From Ceratopteris richardii (taxonomy: Eukaryota; Streptophyta; Polypodiopsida; Polypodiales; Pteridaceae), in assembly GCA_020310875.1 (NCBI GenBank), contig CM035439.1, forward strand, positions 140,993,139 to 141,057,138: 64,000 nucleotides of DNA, given 5' to 3'. Positions 32,901 to 43,870 of the stretch are shown here, one piece after another; positions within the stretch are counted from its first letter, which is position 1; each line of letters begins with the position of its first letter. The notes beneath the pieces are model-generated. The model saw only the letters and a program-made list of their open reading frames with translations, ran no database searches and was not told the origin of the DNA. Both the position numbers and the translations under genes were made by a program.

Positions 32901-34930
32901 ACCATTCTCTGTGTTGCCTAACCATATAGTTTCTGCAATCCTGTTTCCTGCAAACAATCAAAAGTGTGCTTCTCTCCCATTGATCCATACTTTTAGAATT
33001 TAAATAATGATAAACATTTGATGTATGCAATCCAATCTATGCATGTACATACAGAACATGCCATGACATAAAGTAAAATGCCCAAAGCATAAAATATACA
33101 TCCTTGAGTAGTTTGATTTTGGAATTGCATGCATCCAATCGCTCTCGACAAGCTTTGAGACCTCTGGACCTTCCTCCTTAGGTCCTAACATAACTTTGAA
33201 GTGTCCAAAAACATCGGATCACTTCCCAAATCATAAGGCATGGTTAGGTGATTACTAAAATAATGCAAATTTAGTCAAAAAATGCATTAGTAATCTTTCT
33301 TTAGACCTACAAAAACCATTTTAGGACCTATAAATGTCCATAAACTAAAATATGTAGCATGTGCAAAGAAATCGAAGTGAAATTACTCAAATCGCCTTCC
33401 TAGTTTGAAAGATATGGCTCCCGGAAGGTATTCACCAAAAGCTGTTCAAACTTTGCAGAGCTGTTCAGACCTGCAAAAATACTTACTTTCCAAAATTTCT
33501 TTTCATAAACTGAAAGTAGACCTTGTCTGTTCAAAACGAGCCATAGCACGTCTAATTTGGAGTTTTTCTAGCCCAAGATATGGCCATTCCAAGCGGGACA
33601 TGCCAAACTAGTGGACTGTTGGAGGGGCTGGAAAAAGTCTAAAAATGTGATTTTTTGGGGTGCCCAAAAGCATGCTTCCATCAAGAAAATCCTAAAATTC
33701 TCTCCATACCCTCAAAGAGTGGTATATGAATATGCTTAGGCCTATTTTCACCTTTCCAAATCCTCCCTTCATGCATGCTAATTCGCTCCCCAAAAGAGGC
33801 CTAAATCAAGATTTTTACTTGCATGTAAAAACTTAAATGGGAGCTCTTAGCAAGCTTCTAATCCACTCTAAATGTGGATTTCTCTTGGATTTTATACAAA
33901 AATCCATGAAAAGCCTCTTAAATTGTCTTTTTCCTTACTCCCAAAAGTGGATTTTGGCAAAAGTTAACATCTGAAAATTTTTCTACAAGTGCGGGAAGGG
34001 GGTCTTTGAGGAAGTATAATTCCTCCTTAACTTATCATTTTGATGAATCTAATGATTCGCCTAGGAAGTCCATACAGCATACTCTCAGTATATATACTTT
34101 TTCCCATCCATCCATAGCTATTGCACCTCTTTTCCCCTCTTCAAAATGGGAATTTCTTACATTTTTTCTCAAACTATTATGGAAGGGGGTTTTGTGGAGC
34201 TTAAGACTCCCATCATACTGAGGTATATTTTGGATTTCTTGATTGTATATGGAAGTCAATACACTAGAATATAAGTGTGCATGGTTTTTTCCATAAATCT
34301 ATGAAAATACCTCCTCTTTTCCCCTTCCCAAAATGGCGACTTATCCAAAATAGCTCCTTGAAATTTATATGTAAATCATGAAGGTAGGCTACTTTGGATG
34401 TACCTAATGCTTGCTCTTTCTTGAAATTTGAGGGAATCCTTGATTCAGGATGAGAGTATATATCTCATACTCCTCACACACATGATTTCCCTCCAAGAGC
34501 TTAGCCCCTTGGCTCTTCATTACCCTTCCCGAAAATAAAGATTTTACAGAAATTGAAAAACACTCAAACCTGGAAGCAAAAGGCATAAATTCTTCTTATT
34601 GAAGCCTCTAGGTTGCGAGCAAAAGACCAATCCTTCTATGCGTCTGATTTCTTCTTGCAATGGCTTTGGGTCCACGAACCTTCCTCTTCGGTGCCACCTT
34701 CACCGTTGTCTTTCATAGGAGCTGAGGATTTTTCCTCCTCTTTTGTGGTATTTGATGCGATTGCATTTTTGCTTAAAAATTCCCCTCTCATTCCTCCCAT
34801 CATCAGAGAAGATCTTTGTGCCATCTTTATCTTTGGAGTTCTCAAAAAGCCAAGAGGAGACCCTTCCATAGCTCGTGCTTCATGCATAGCTCCAAAGAGT
34901 TGTTATATAATTTAGCGCTGCCGAAAATAT
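29970..34930. other. AT-rich non-coding DNA, about 5 kb
   Basis: I see no conserved coding frame on either strand; the short ORFs present have no recognisable motifs. The sequence has CT- and A-rich stretches and one tandem duplication (30622-30982). The later part (about 33200-34900) has phrases like agatatggc and gagctcttagcaagc reminiscent of retroelement leaders. It may be the internal part of a non-autonomous LTR element or a very long LTR. Confidence 0.5.
30622..30982. repeat. Tandem duplication, period about 177 bp, two copies
   Basis: The second unit starts at 30799. The copies differ by a few substitutions and two inserted bases in a CT run (about 98% identical by eye). The unit includes gaaaagggttgtggtagtgg and a CT-rich run. 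Confidence 0.93.
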
Positions 34931-34935
34931 GTCAT

Positions 34936-35010
34936 GAAAGAGGCAATGGTGCCGTGGATAGAGTGGATGCCTCCCAAGCAGGTGGCGATGGTTCGAACCC
35001 CACCTCCTTC
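34936..35010 (+). repeat. tRNA-like block, possible SINE head or tRNA pseudogene
   Basis: Contains a box A-like tggatagagtgg (about 34956-34967) and a perfect box B GGTTCGAACCC (about 34990-35000) at a spacing usual for Pol III promoters. An anticodon-loop-like CTCCCAA lies between them with only a 3-bp stem. The acceptor and T stems do not close properly, so I do not call a functional tRNA. Confidence 0.4.
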
Positions 35011-35038
35011 ACGATCGCGGAATGGTCTACGACTCTAC

Positions 35039-35048
35039 TCTGATACCA
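35039..35048 (-). promoter_or_regulatory. Copia-type primer-binding-like site on minus strand
   Basis: TGGTATCAGAGTAG on the minus strand, directly followed (in plus coordinates) by TGATACAACC, a plausible LTR end. It suggests a minus-strand LTR starting at 35050. Confidence 0.45.
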
Positions 35049-35049
35049 A

Positions 35050-36189
35050 TGATACAACCTTGCTTTTTTGCCACTTGATCGACGATTGTTCCCAACACAC
35101 ATAGCTCGTATGAGGTTCGTCGCCCAGCCACTCCCGAGACTCTTCTCAAGACTCATGTCATTTTTTACATGCCCCCTTCATCCTCTTCTACCAATGTGGA
35201 GTAAATCCCATAAGAATGCCATGTGGCATTCTCTATCAAACCCCATATAATATCATATGACATTATCATGTGACAATCGGATTGACATATAAGCGTGTGT
35301 CAATTTCCCACTATAGGCACTTGTGTTGCAAATGAGGTTTAGTCTCTTTGGCACAAGTCCTTGAGTCTTCTTGACTTAGGTACACAATGTTTTTAATGTA
35401 GTACTAAGAGTGGATGCTTGTGAAGTAATTTTTACATACCAAGATGCATGAGTGTATGGATACTCACATTTCCTTTGAATAAGGTTTGTGCTTATTTCCT
35501 CATCATTAAGATGAGTAAGATTTTGGTCAAACATGACTAAGAATGTATTGTACATAGAAAGAGTAGGACAAAGTTAAGTGACCTTTGTAATTGATATTTA
35601 TTTCTAAGAGAAGATTAGAGGGTAGATTCCTCAAGAAAAACCAAAACTTTATTCTTAGTCTGCACAAGTTCGTGTTATGCTTATGATCATCCATACAAGT
35701 ATTAAATTCTTTTATGTGACTGGTTGTGATAAGGTTTAATGAATGTGCAAGAAGCACAATCACTAGAATGACCTTCATAGATATTCACTTTCACTAAAAA
35801 GTGGATACTATGTAAATAATTGATTTCTATGAGGTGATTTGCATTTCAAATTGGTTTCCATTGATCTAAATGATCACTATATGCATGGATGTCTCCATGT
35901 CATCTGTTAATAGTGGTAGAGGCCTCAAAAAAGTGACAGAGGCCTATTACCAAGGGCATTTCTCTTCATTGATGTTGATATATTTAGGTAGTGATGTGTG
36001 TGAACACACTAGGACTCTCGAGCACTTTTTTCCCTCTTTAGGAGGTTTTTTTCCCCAGCTTGTATATATGCCTATAACCCTAATGGGTCACTTATCTTCG
36101 TACATTCTCTTGGTAATACATTCAGTATTGTGTGTTGTGCTCCAAGTTTCTTCTTCTTCCTTTTACTATTCATGTGCTTTTGTAGATCT
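35050..36189. repeat. LTR-like segment flanked by opposed Met-type priming sites
   Basis: The left side looks like the 5' LTR edge of a minus-strand element and the right side (ctccaaca, then attggtatcagagaagg at about 36190) like the 5' LTR end of a plus-strand Copia element. A TATA-like ttgtatatatgcc lies at about 36059. No internal boundary is clear; the plus-strand LTR must lie in its right part. No coding signal. Confidence 0.45.
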
Positions 36190-36556
36190 CAAACTCCAAC
36201 AATTGGTATCAGAGAAGGTCGTCGCTTCATGTAGGGCATCATCAACACCCCTTTGGTCATAGTCTCAAAATTGCATGAAAATTGGTAAGCATACTCAAGG
36301 CGATTAGAAATTTGAAATTGCTTCACTGTGTGGTGTCAAAATCTTGATCTGAGCTCGTTTCAGCCTCTGAACACACTATCATAGCACTTGCGTAGGCAAT
36401 TTTGACTTTTTTTGCCAAAGATATATACAAGTGTTGGTTTGCCAGTATAAGCATCTCAAATTCTGCTACAAGTTTAGCAAAATTGGACAGAGTAGTTTTG
36501 TTCAAATTTTTGAGATACAATCATTTTTTTGCATCAAGGTATTTTAGTCAGTGGCC

Positions 36557-37700
36557 ATGGCTGAAAGCAGTGATGTATTCCGTATGTTGGCTATTGAGGA
36601 TAAGTTGGATGGTACCAATTACCCATTATGGGCTTATATGATGCATCATGTATTGGTTGCAAAATGACAGTGGAATATGGTGTAGGGTGTTGAAAAATTT
36701 CTTATTACACCTACAAACATAGTTGTTGAAGGTGATGTAGACGACATTAAAGATGATGATATTCTTCATGTTCTTGTTTGTGTTGTGGTTCTTGCTGCAC
36801 CTATTGAAGAGCAAATTTTTTGGGATGTTAGAGATGCTCAAACACATGCATTGATAGCCTTTTCTATCAAATGTGCCATTATTCCTCATATTCACTCTTC
36901 CAGAATAGCTAAGGATGCTTGGGATACACTTACCACTTTATACGAGGCAAGGAATGAGGCTCGTGTTGCTTACCTCCAAAAATAGTTGGAGAGTGAGCAC
37001 ATGAATGAAGGAGATTCCATGGATAATATTTTGACAAAGATAAAAGATTTGAAGGAGCAGTTGATTTTTGCTGATGAAGTCTTGCCTGACAATTCATTTG
37101 TGTAGACTGTTCTGAATGTTTTCCTAATTCATATCAGAGTTGTGTTTTTACTCTTCATTTGATGATGAAAGGAAATCCAAATGCCTTAACATTTGAGGAG
37201 TTAGTCTTTGTTATGTTGTATGAAGATCAATCTAGGCAGAACAAGTCCATTATGCATGTTACAGATCAAGCTTTCTTGGCTAGTTAGAAGGGCAAAAGTA
37301 AATGGAGCTCTTCTACTAGTAAGCAAAAATAAGCTAATTCTTCACAATCAAAGAAGGATGACAGAGACGAGTAGAAAACAGAAAAGTAGAAATTGTTTTG
37401 CAAATATTGTAAAGGAAAGGATCATGTCATAAAGAGCGGTCCAAAATTGGTTGCTAAAGAGGCAAGGAAGAAAGAGGTTGGAATGGTTGTTGCAGAGGCC
37501 TCTACACCCAAAATAGAGTTTGCTAATCTTGTGCAGATTGAAGAATGGGCATTTACCACTGTTTGCAGTTATGACCCATCTTCTTATGAAGAGTGTATGT
37601 TTACAGTGGACTCAGATGTTTGGTACTTTGATAATGGGCAACCAAACATATTACCTTGCAGTGTAGTTTCTTCACTTCACTGGAGCCTGCCTGTTATACT
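36557..37700 (+). pseudogene. gag: Decayed Ty1/Copia gag and protease start
   Basis: Starts at ATG 36557 (MAESSDVFRMLAIEDKLDG), 360 nt after the plus-strand primer-binding-like site. LDGTNYPLWAYMM is a typical Copia gag N-terminus. Several in-frame stops (the first about 36665) and frameshifts follow. A zinc knuckle remains at about 37393-37435 with its last Cys lost (CKYCKGKDHVIKSG). WYFDNGQPNIL at about 37621-37653 is a decayed protease site (normally W-x-x-D-S-G). Integrase, RT and RNase H are absent, so the element is internally truncated. Confidence 0.82.
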
Positions 37701-38076
37701 GTATGGAATAATGGAATGTTATATGGATTTTAATAACTTGAGGGTTTTTAATGTGATTTGTGTTTTGATTTAGCAGGTGAAGACTCATGAGGGTGTGAAT
37801 GCACGTGGATTTATTCAAATATCTTTGAAGATATTTAGAAGATAGTATTTTAGTTAATTTCTCTGTAAAAATAATAGATCGCTTTAGAAAGCGATGTTTT
37901 TGTAAAAATAGTAGATCTCTTGAAAAACAAAGATTTTGTAAATAAAGTCAGATTTTCATAAATGCATGCTTTTCAAAGTGCTACCCTCATGTATCTTCTA
38001 TTCAGGACATAATGAAAAATACCTATAAATATACATGCTTTGATAGACTCGTCCATCAGAGTATGTGGGGGGAGAT
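37701..38076. other. Non-coding interval after the Copia gag fragment
   Basis: AT-rich, with two similar phrases near 37865-37935 (gtaaaaat-agtagatc) and a small inverted repeat (atcgctttagaaagcgat). Ends in a polypurine-like tgggggGAGAT before 38077. Confidence 0.5.
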
Positions 38077-38189
38077 TGTACCCAATCTATTGTCAAGTCT
38101 CTTGTCTCTTTCTATTCTCTGAGTACTTTTGTGAGATTTCATATTTGTACTATTCTCTACGTATGTGCATCTGTGGGATTCGGTCAACA
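38077..38189 (+). repeat. 113-bp LTR-like segment
   Basis: TGTACCCAATC...GGTCAACA, preceded by gtggggggagat (polypurine-like) and followed by gtggtctcagagcc, a degraded Met-type primer-binding site. Length is in the range of TRIM LTRs. A polypurine tract on one side and a priming site on the other is the layout of an LTR shared by tandem elements. Confidence 0.4.
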
Positions 38190-38322
38190 GTGGTCTCAGA
38201 GCCAAGGCACGTCTATGGAGGTGGTTTCTCAGTGTCCGATTGAGATTTGCAGTGTTCATTCACAATTCGGCATCCACCCCAATTGTCCGGTCCAGTTGTA
38301 GGTTTTGGTTCTATATAAGGCC

Positions 38323-39400
38323 ATGGACCCTACCCATAATATCGAGGATTTTGGTACATCACCCTTACTCGGGGTACCGATTGAGCAACAATTGGAGCTT
38401 TTGTGATATGAACTCCAACATGCTTAGAATAAGATAAAAGAACATGATGCTACACTCTAACAAATACATGATGCTATACTCTAACAAATACAGAGTGATG
38501 AAAACAATCTAGTTAGGGTGGTGAAGGCTATTATCAACGCTCACGAACAAGACACACAGTCCAAGATTGGTGCAAAAAAATTCCAATTTTCATGATTCGA
38601 TGGGCAAAAGGATGGCCAATTTGTTCTTTCATGGGTATCCCAATTTGATGATTTTTATTATGAGAAATCATATTCTAAAATTGAGAAAGTGAAACTTGTT
38701 ACTAATTATTTGGTGGGTAAGGCCCAATTATGGTGGAATGTTTGCAGCATAGCACCAAACACCCCACCACATGGATCGCAATTCAAGAAAAGGTCAAGGA
38801 GTCCTTCCTTCCTCCTTAGTTCCAGTTACATGCTCATCAATCATGGAAAAATTTTGGATGGAAAGATGGAGATACTGTGTCTACCTACACTGAACGTTTT
38901 TGGCAATGACTATTACTTATTCATTTGCTTGAAATGATTCTTAAAGATACCTTGCAATGGAAGTATGAAGATGGTTTGGACATGGGAATCGAATCTAAGC
39001 TCAATACACTACGTGCTACGACCCTCTATGAAGGTATTTGTTATGCACATGATGTTGAGAAGGAGTTTCAATCCATTACCAAGTCATTCCATTACAACAA
39101 ATGCACCAACAACAACCACCAATCAAGCCCAATTTTCCTTTCAAGCATCCTTTTTCTACTTTTTCTTCTCCTACTTTTGAACGCCCGCCTACTTTTCAAT
39201 GCCCACCTACTTTTCAGTGCCCTCCTCAATCCAATTTCTCTCCAGTGCCTAGGACAGCCTCCTTACAATCTACCAAACCTCCAACCCTTCAAATTAAGAT
39301 GATGGATGCTCCAAAAGAGGCCCCGTATCAGTTGCTAGCATTGTGGTAAGTTTATTCATAGTAAAACTAAATATAGGTTGTGAACTAATGATATGAAGCT
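38323..39400 (+). pseudogene. gag: Decayed Ty3/Gypsy gag
   Basis: ATG 38323 (MDPTHNIEDFGTSPLLG) follows a TATA-like ctatataagg. Gag landmarks include FDGQKDGQFVLSWVSQFDDFYY and KLVTNYLVGKAQLWW (about 38590-38730). Stops begin at about 38404. A 24-bp unit (acatgatgctacactctaac) is duplicated in tandem at about 38442-38489. Later frames are Pro/Phe-rich linker. Differs from families A and F and most resembles plant chromovirus gag. Confidence 0.75.
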
Positions 39401-39539
39401 TGTTGGAGCTCAAATACACAACATGGAGGTTGTTCATGAAGACAGTCAACCTGATTGGACCGAAGAAGCATTGGAAAATGATCTAAGTACCTTGGGTAAC
39501 AAAATTTCTGTGCATTTTTTACTTTGCATGCAAGGTACT

Positions 39540-40700
39540 ATTAATGGAAGTTTTTTATATTTTACATGATGATGGTAGTTCACATGATTTTATTTTTCAT
39601 ACACTAGTGCAAGATCTCCAATTAAACCCACTTCCTTCTATGTATAAAGTTAAGGCTGCATTTCAAGGAAATAGATATAATGTTACAAGTGAAGTGCATA
39701 ATGTTCAGATTTGTATAGGTTCATATGTAGATGAATGCACATTATTAATTTCTCCTTTGCAATCGTATGATGCTATACTTGGCTCTTCATCATCATTATA
39801 ATCCATGCATTGATTATCATACACACACAATTAGCTTTAAGTTTAACAATAAAGATATTTCTTTGTCTACAATGCGTGACTTCCAACCATTTCCATTAAT
39901 AAGTCATACTCAAGTAAAACGTGAATTCAGGAAAGGCTACAATTCATGTATTGTTTTTGTCAATAACATAGTTGATTATACAGATACACTTCCTAATGCA
40001 CATAAATCATTTATGGATTCCTATGTGGATTGTTTTATGGCTGATTTTCCTTCTAAACTACCACCTTATAGGGGATCTCTTGACCATAGTATAGACTTAA
40101 TTCTTGGTAGTTCTCCTCCTCATAAAGCACCTTGTAGGCATGGACCTTTACATCAAAAGCAAATAGCTAATGAAGTTAAGGATCTACTCCACAAAGGACT
40201 TATAAGACCTAGTTCTTCTCTCTTTGGAGCACCTATTTTCTTAGTGGAGAAGAAGAAAAAGACTTATAGGATGTGCATTGACTATAGAGTGCGCAATAAG
40301 ATCACAATAAAAAATAGATAGCCTATTCCTAGGATAGATGATTTTCTAGATAGACTTCGTGGAGCACGTGTCTTTGGCAAAATTGATCTTAAATTTGAGT
40401 ATCATCAGATAAAAATGACACTTCTAAGACTGCCTTTAGAACTCAGACTGGTCACTTTGAATTCAAGGTAATGCCTTTTGAACTCACCAATGCACGTGCT
40501 ACATTTGAACATATGATGAATAACATTTTTCTTGATTACCAGCCTTTTGTTCTTGTTTTCTTTGATGACATACTTGTGTGTAGTGAAAAGGATGATGACC
40601 ATGCAAATAATTTACCAAGAAAACCTCAATTGATGATGGAGGGGGAGCTGTTGGTGCATGACAACCATCAATTGATGTATTGGACAAAGATTTGAAGTCA
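39540..40700 (+). pseudogene. pol: Decayed Ty3/Gypsy protease and RT (chromovirus-like)
   Basis: Protease remnant DDGSSHDFI (about 39567) replaces the usual DSGATHNF; its end is LISPLQSYDAILG. RT motifs follow: LGSSPPHKAPCR (about 40109), KGLIRPSSSLFGAPIFLVEKK (about 40195-40255), CIDYR, KIDL (about 40380), MPFELTNA (about 40471), VFFDDILV (about 40555-40580). Stops and a frameshift break it. After the RT catalytic FDD the sequence jumps to unrelated DNA, so RNase H and integrase are deleted. Confidence 0.85.
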
Positions 40701-40762
40701 AAAGAAGAAGCAAAGATCAATACATGAAGATTGGAGCTAGAGCATAATCAGAGAATAAAGAC

Positions 40763-41269
40763 TGTTAGGCCGCCGGATTGGCACAATGTAATTTTATTTT
40801 TTCATATACCACACGCACCGAAAGGGCATAGCGAAGCGATGTAACCTTTTTACCCATTAATGAGGAGACATTACGGTGTTCTCCGGTGCGAGAGGAGACA
40901 GGGATCGCCAGACTATCTGTCTGGGCGATTTGTGATCTTAGGGAGATGCTGTGGTGTAGAATTTGCAGACATTTGGAATACTGTTAAGTCTGTTCTTATT
41001 GAATTATCGTAATTTACTATTAACACAGTAATACTGTCTTAATATCAATAAGTCTGTTTGATTGTGTGATTGAACAATTGCACTGTGTGAGGATATCGTA
41101 AACGGAGGATTATAACTGTGTAACAGAAGTATTGCCTTAACGAATATTTACTGTGTGATTAACTGGTTAATTGGAAAAATTAAGTAAAGGGCCTCTACAT
41201 TGCCAGACCCATACCATTCCCAAGAACTCGAAAGAGATTAAAAGCAACTAGACCGAATTCCTTTTAACA
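40763..41269 (+). repeat. Element F 5' LTR (probable)
   Basis: 507 bp, TGTTAGGCCGCC...TTTTAACA, directly followed by ttggtgtcgtctgtgggaa, which resembles the priming-site context of Tat-type Gypsy elements (usually ttggcgccgtctgtggga). Contains a hairpin at about 40893-40930. I did not find a second copy in the window. Confidence 0.6.
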
Positions 41270-41734
41270 TTGGTGTCGTCTGTGGGAAGATGGCAATAGA
41301 TTGAGAATAATCAATAAAGGTAGAACAGTACGCAAGGTAAGCGGTGCAGAAGTGATATATGCCGGTTACTTGGTCCGGCGAGTCATATCCAAAGTATAGG
41401 AGAGACCAGCATCCTTGGGCAGTTCCAAATCTATTAGGGACAACCCCAGGTGGTAGAAGTACAGGTCATTTAAGCCCAGTGGTAGAAGGATCAGAGCCAG
41501 TTAGCAGTGATTCCGATGCCAGTGGTGACACATGATGAGATTCTGGTGGATTCCGGTGCGATTCCCGTACCTTTTGAAGAAGGTACATTGACTTTTGGGT
41601 GTACAGAGACACAATGCGTAGTTATCCCGACTCTATCTTGTCAGAATTTGACCATTTTTGGTCATAAAGTTGTGTTACCGAGTGAGACCGCCTGCGGTGA
41701 AAAGATTACCTGGTGCGGTGAAAGTGCGATAAGC
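41270..41734 (+). other. Element F leader and deletion-joined sequence
   Basis: Priming-site-like start, short leader and perhaps a remnant of gag, then an open stretch with a DSGAIPV phrase (about 41536) that may be leftover protease. Gag, most of protease and RT are missing, so an internal deletion joins the leader to RNase H. Confidence 0.5.
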
Positions 41735-42040
41735 TCCAGTGGAAGTTCGGTGGCCTCTGCCGAAAGAAACTACTCAGTGACTGAACGGGAGTGTCTCGGA
41801 TTGGTGTATTCTGTTAAGAAGTTCCGACATTATTTGTTGGGCGGTAAATTTACTTTCCATGTAGATCATGCTGCACTGGTGTACTTGGTTCGGCAACAAC
41901 ATCTAGGTGGTAGACTAGCTCACTCGATTTTACTATTACAGGAGTTCGATTATGAAGTTATTCATCAACCAGGCACAACACATGCCTTGGCGGATTTTCT
42001 ATCTCGATTGGATTCCGGTGTCTCCGGTAGGGGTTGATGA
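41735..42040 (+). pseudogene. pol: RNase H remnant of element F
   Basis: AERNYSVTERECLGLVYSVKKF, FHVDHAALVYL and LADFLSRLDS are the second half of a Gypsy RNase H; the first catalytic strand is deleted. The frame ends at 42035; the integrase continues in another frame from about 41990. Confidence 0.85.
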
Positions 42041-43376
42041 CACTACACCGGCAATTTACATTACCGAGCCAACTACTGAAGAATCTGCAGAACCTCTTGT
42101 TGCTCCTACATACTACGATAGGTTATTGACTTTCCTCATTGACAGGTGTCTCCCTCCTCGTACTCCCCCTGCTATGCGGTGGAAACTTGCAGTTTACAAT
42201 CGAAGATTCCGGTTGATTGTAGGTCAACTGTATTATTTAGATCATACTGGTGTTTTCCTTCGATGCATTCCTCCACATGAAGCAGAATCGGTTATGGCTA
42301 TGGCTCATTCAGTACCCTCTGGAGGACACTTTGCAGCTGATCTTACTCACCAAAAAATTTTGCAAAGTGGGCTATGGTGGCCTACAATGTACAGAGATGT
42401 GGTGCACTTTGTGCAGCAGTGTGATGAGTGTCAGCGGTCGGGACAGCCTTTGCAGCGACACTTCTTTCCCCTTCAACCTGTTTTACCTCTGGAACCCTTT
42501 CAGAAGTGGGGTCTCGATTTTATTGGCCCAATAACACCACCAACGACCCTCACTAACAATCGATATATATTGACTTGTACAGATTATGCCACTCGGTGGG
42601 CGGAAGCTTGGGCTTTACGGTCTGCCACAGCTATTTCGGTGGCGAAGTGTTTAACGAAGGATGTCTTCCCGCGTTATGGATTACCTCTGGAGCTCGTGAC
42701 AGACCAAGGAACTCATTTTGCAAACAACTTAATGCAAGTACTGACTCACACTTTTTAGGTTATGCATAAATTCAGCTCCCCGTACTATCCACGTGCTAAT
42801 GGTTTGGTTGAGAGTACCAATAAGATTCTGTTGAATATGCTCCGCAAATTGCTTTTGGAATGTCCCGAACGTTGGGATCAACTACTACCTGTAGTATTAT
42901 GGGCATATCGGACCACGTACAAAGTAGCAACCGGAACAACTTCGTTTAAACTTGCTTATGGTATAGAAGCTATTGCGCCAATGGAAGTTGTGATACCAAG
43001 TCTACGTGTTGCCTTAGCTCAGAAATTGCTGTCGGACGAATCTTTGCTATTTCGGTTGGATATGCTCAGATCATTGGATGAACAGCGCTGGGAAAGTTTC
43101 ATGACCCTTCAAGAAGTTCAGCTTCATCAAGCCCGTACTCATGATCACTTTCTCAAAACCCCTGTCTTTAAGATTGACCAACTCGTCTTATTCTATAATG
43201 CCAAAGTAAATAGATCGGCCGAAAAATTTAAGTTATGATGGTTCGGTCCATACCGAATTATTGAACAAGTGGGACCCGCTACTTTTTGGTTGGCCACCTT
43301 AACCAGAGTTCTCCTTCCAAAAGTGATTAATGGATCTAAGCTTCGCCCATATCAACAACCGATCGATAACCGATGA
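41990..43376 (+). pseudogene. pol: Integrase of element F
   Basis: H2C2 module (AHSVPSGGHFAADLTHQ...CDECQRSGQ, about 42302-42440), core Asp in GLDFIGP (about 42510), second Asp in VTDQGTHF (about 42700), catalytic Glu in NGLVESTNK (about 42810), giving D35E. TAG at 42756 lies in the core and TGA follows KFKL (43238). A GPY/F module (WFGPYRIIEQVGPATF) ends near 43376. Only one H2C2 module, unlike family A. No chromodomain. Confidence 0.9.
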
Positions 43377-43690
43377 TGTGTACCTCATCTTTTTCACGTG
43401 TCACTTATTTTCTTTTTATCCCCGTATTTCGGTTGACCACAGACCGTAATCTCCTCGTTTTGATATCTAAATATGATTAATCGCTGCCCTATGTTACTGT
43501 TTCTTCTCTCGCATGCATGCCGTAATTATGACGGATATCTTTCCAATACCGCACGATGATTAGTGTTTTCGACCGCCTAATGTTGCCTGTGTGTCTACTT
43601 AATCTTGTTTCTTTTACTGTTAATCGCTATTGTGTTTGTGTGCTTGTGCATTATTTGTTTTCTGTGTTCTTGTGATTACTCGTGCGTGCC

Positions 43691-43870
43691 ATGGAAGCTC
43701 TTGCGAATGTAACCACCTTCTGTGCAGGACTCACTCCTGAAGTGAGTGAGTATTTGCGCACCCGTGGTCTTCTGGCCTTCGCTGAATTGCCTTGGCATTC
43801 AGTGGAGTGTCAACCATTCTATGCGCAGATCATTTCTGCCATCGCCTCTACACGTGTGTTAGCCATACAA
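43691..43870 (+). pseudogene. Start of an ORF downstream of element F pol (unknown)
   Basis: ATG 43691 (MEALANVTTFCAGLTPEV) lies about 310 nt after pol. The readable part includes LRTRGLLAFAELPWHSVECQPFYAQIISAI, then coding character fades at a T-run near 43878. Its position fits a 3' accessory ORF. The F-x-x-x-P...F-Y-A pattern is loosely like accessory proteins of Athila/Tat elements; this is a guess. Confidence 0.4.

Noticed and set aside
34936-35010. Functional tRNA-Gly(CCC) gene
   Set aside because: Box B is good but the acceptor and T stems do not pair and the anticodon stem has only three pairs.
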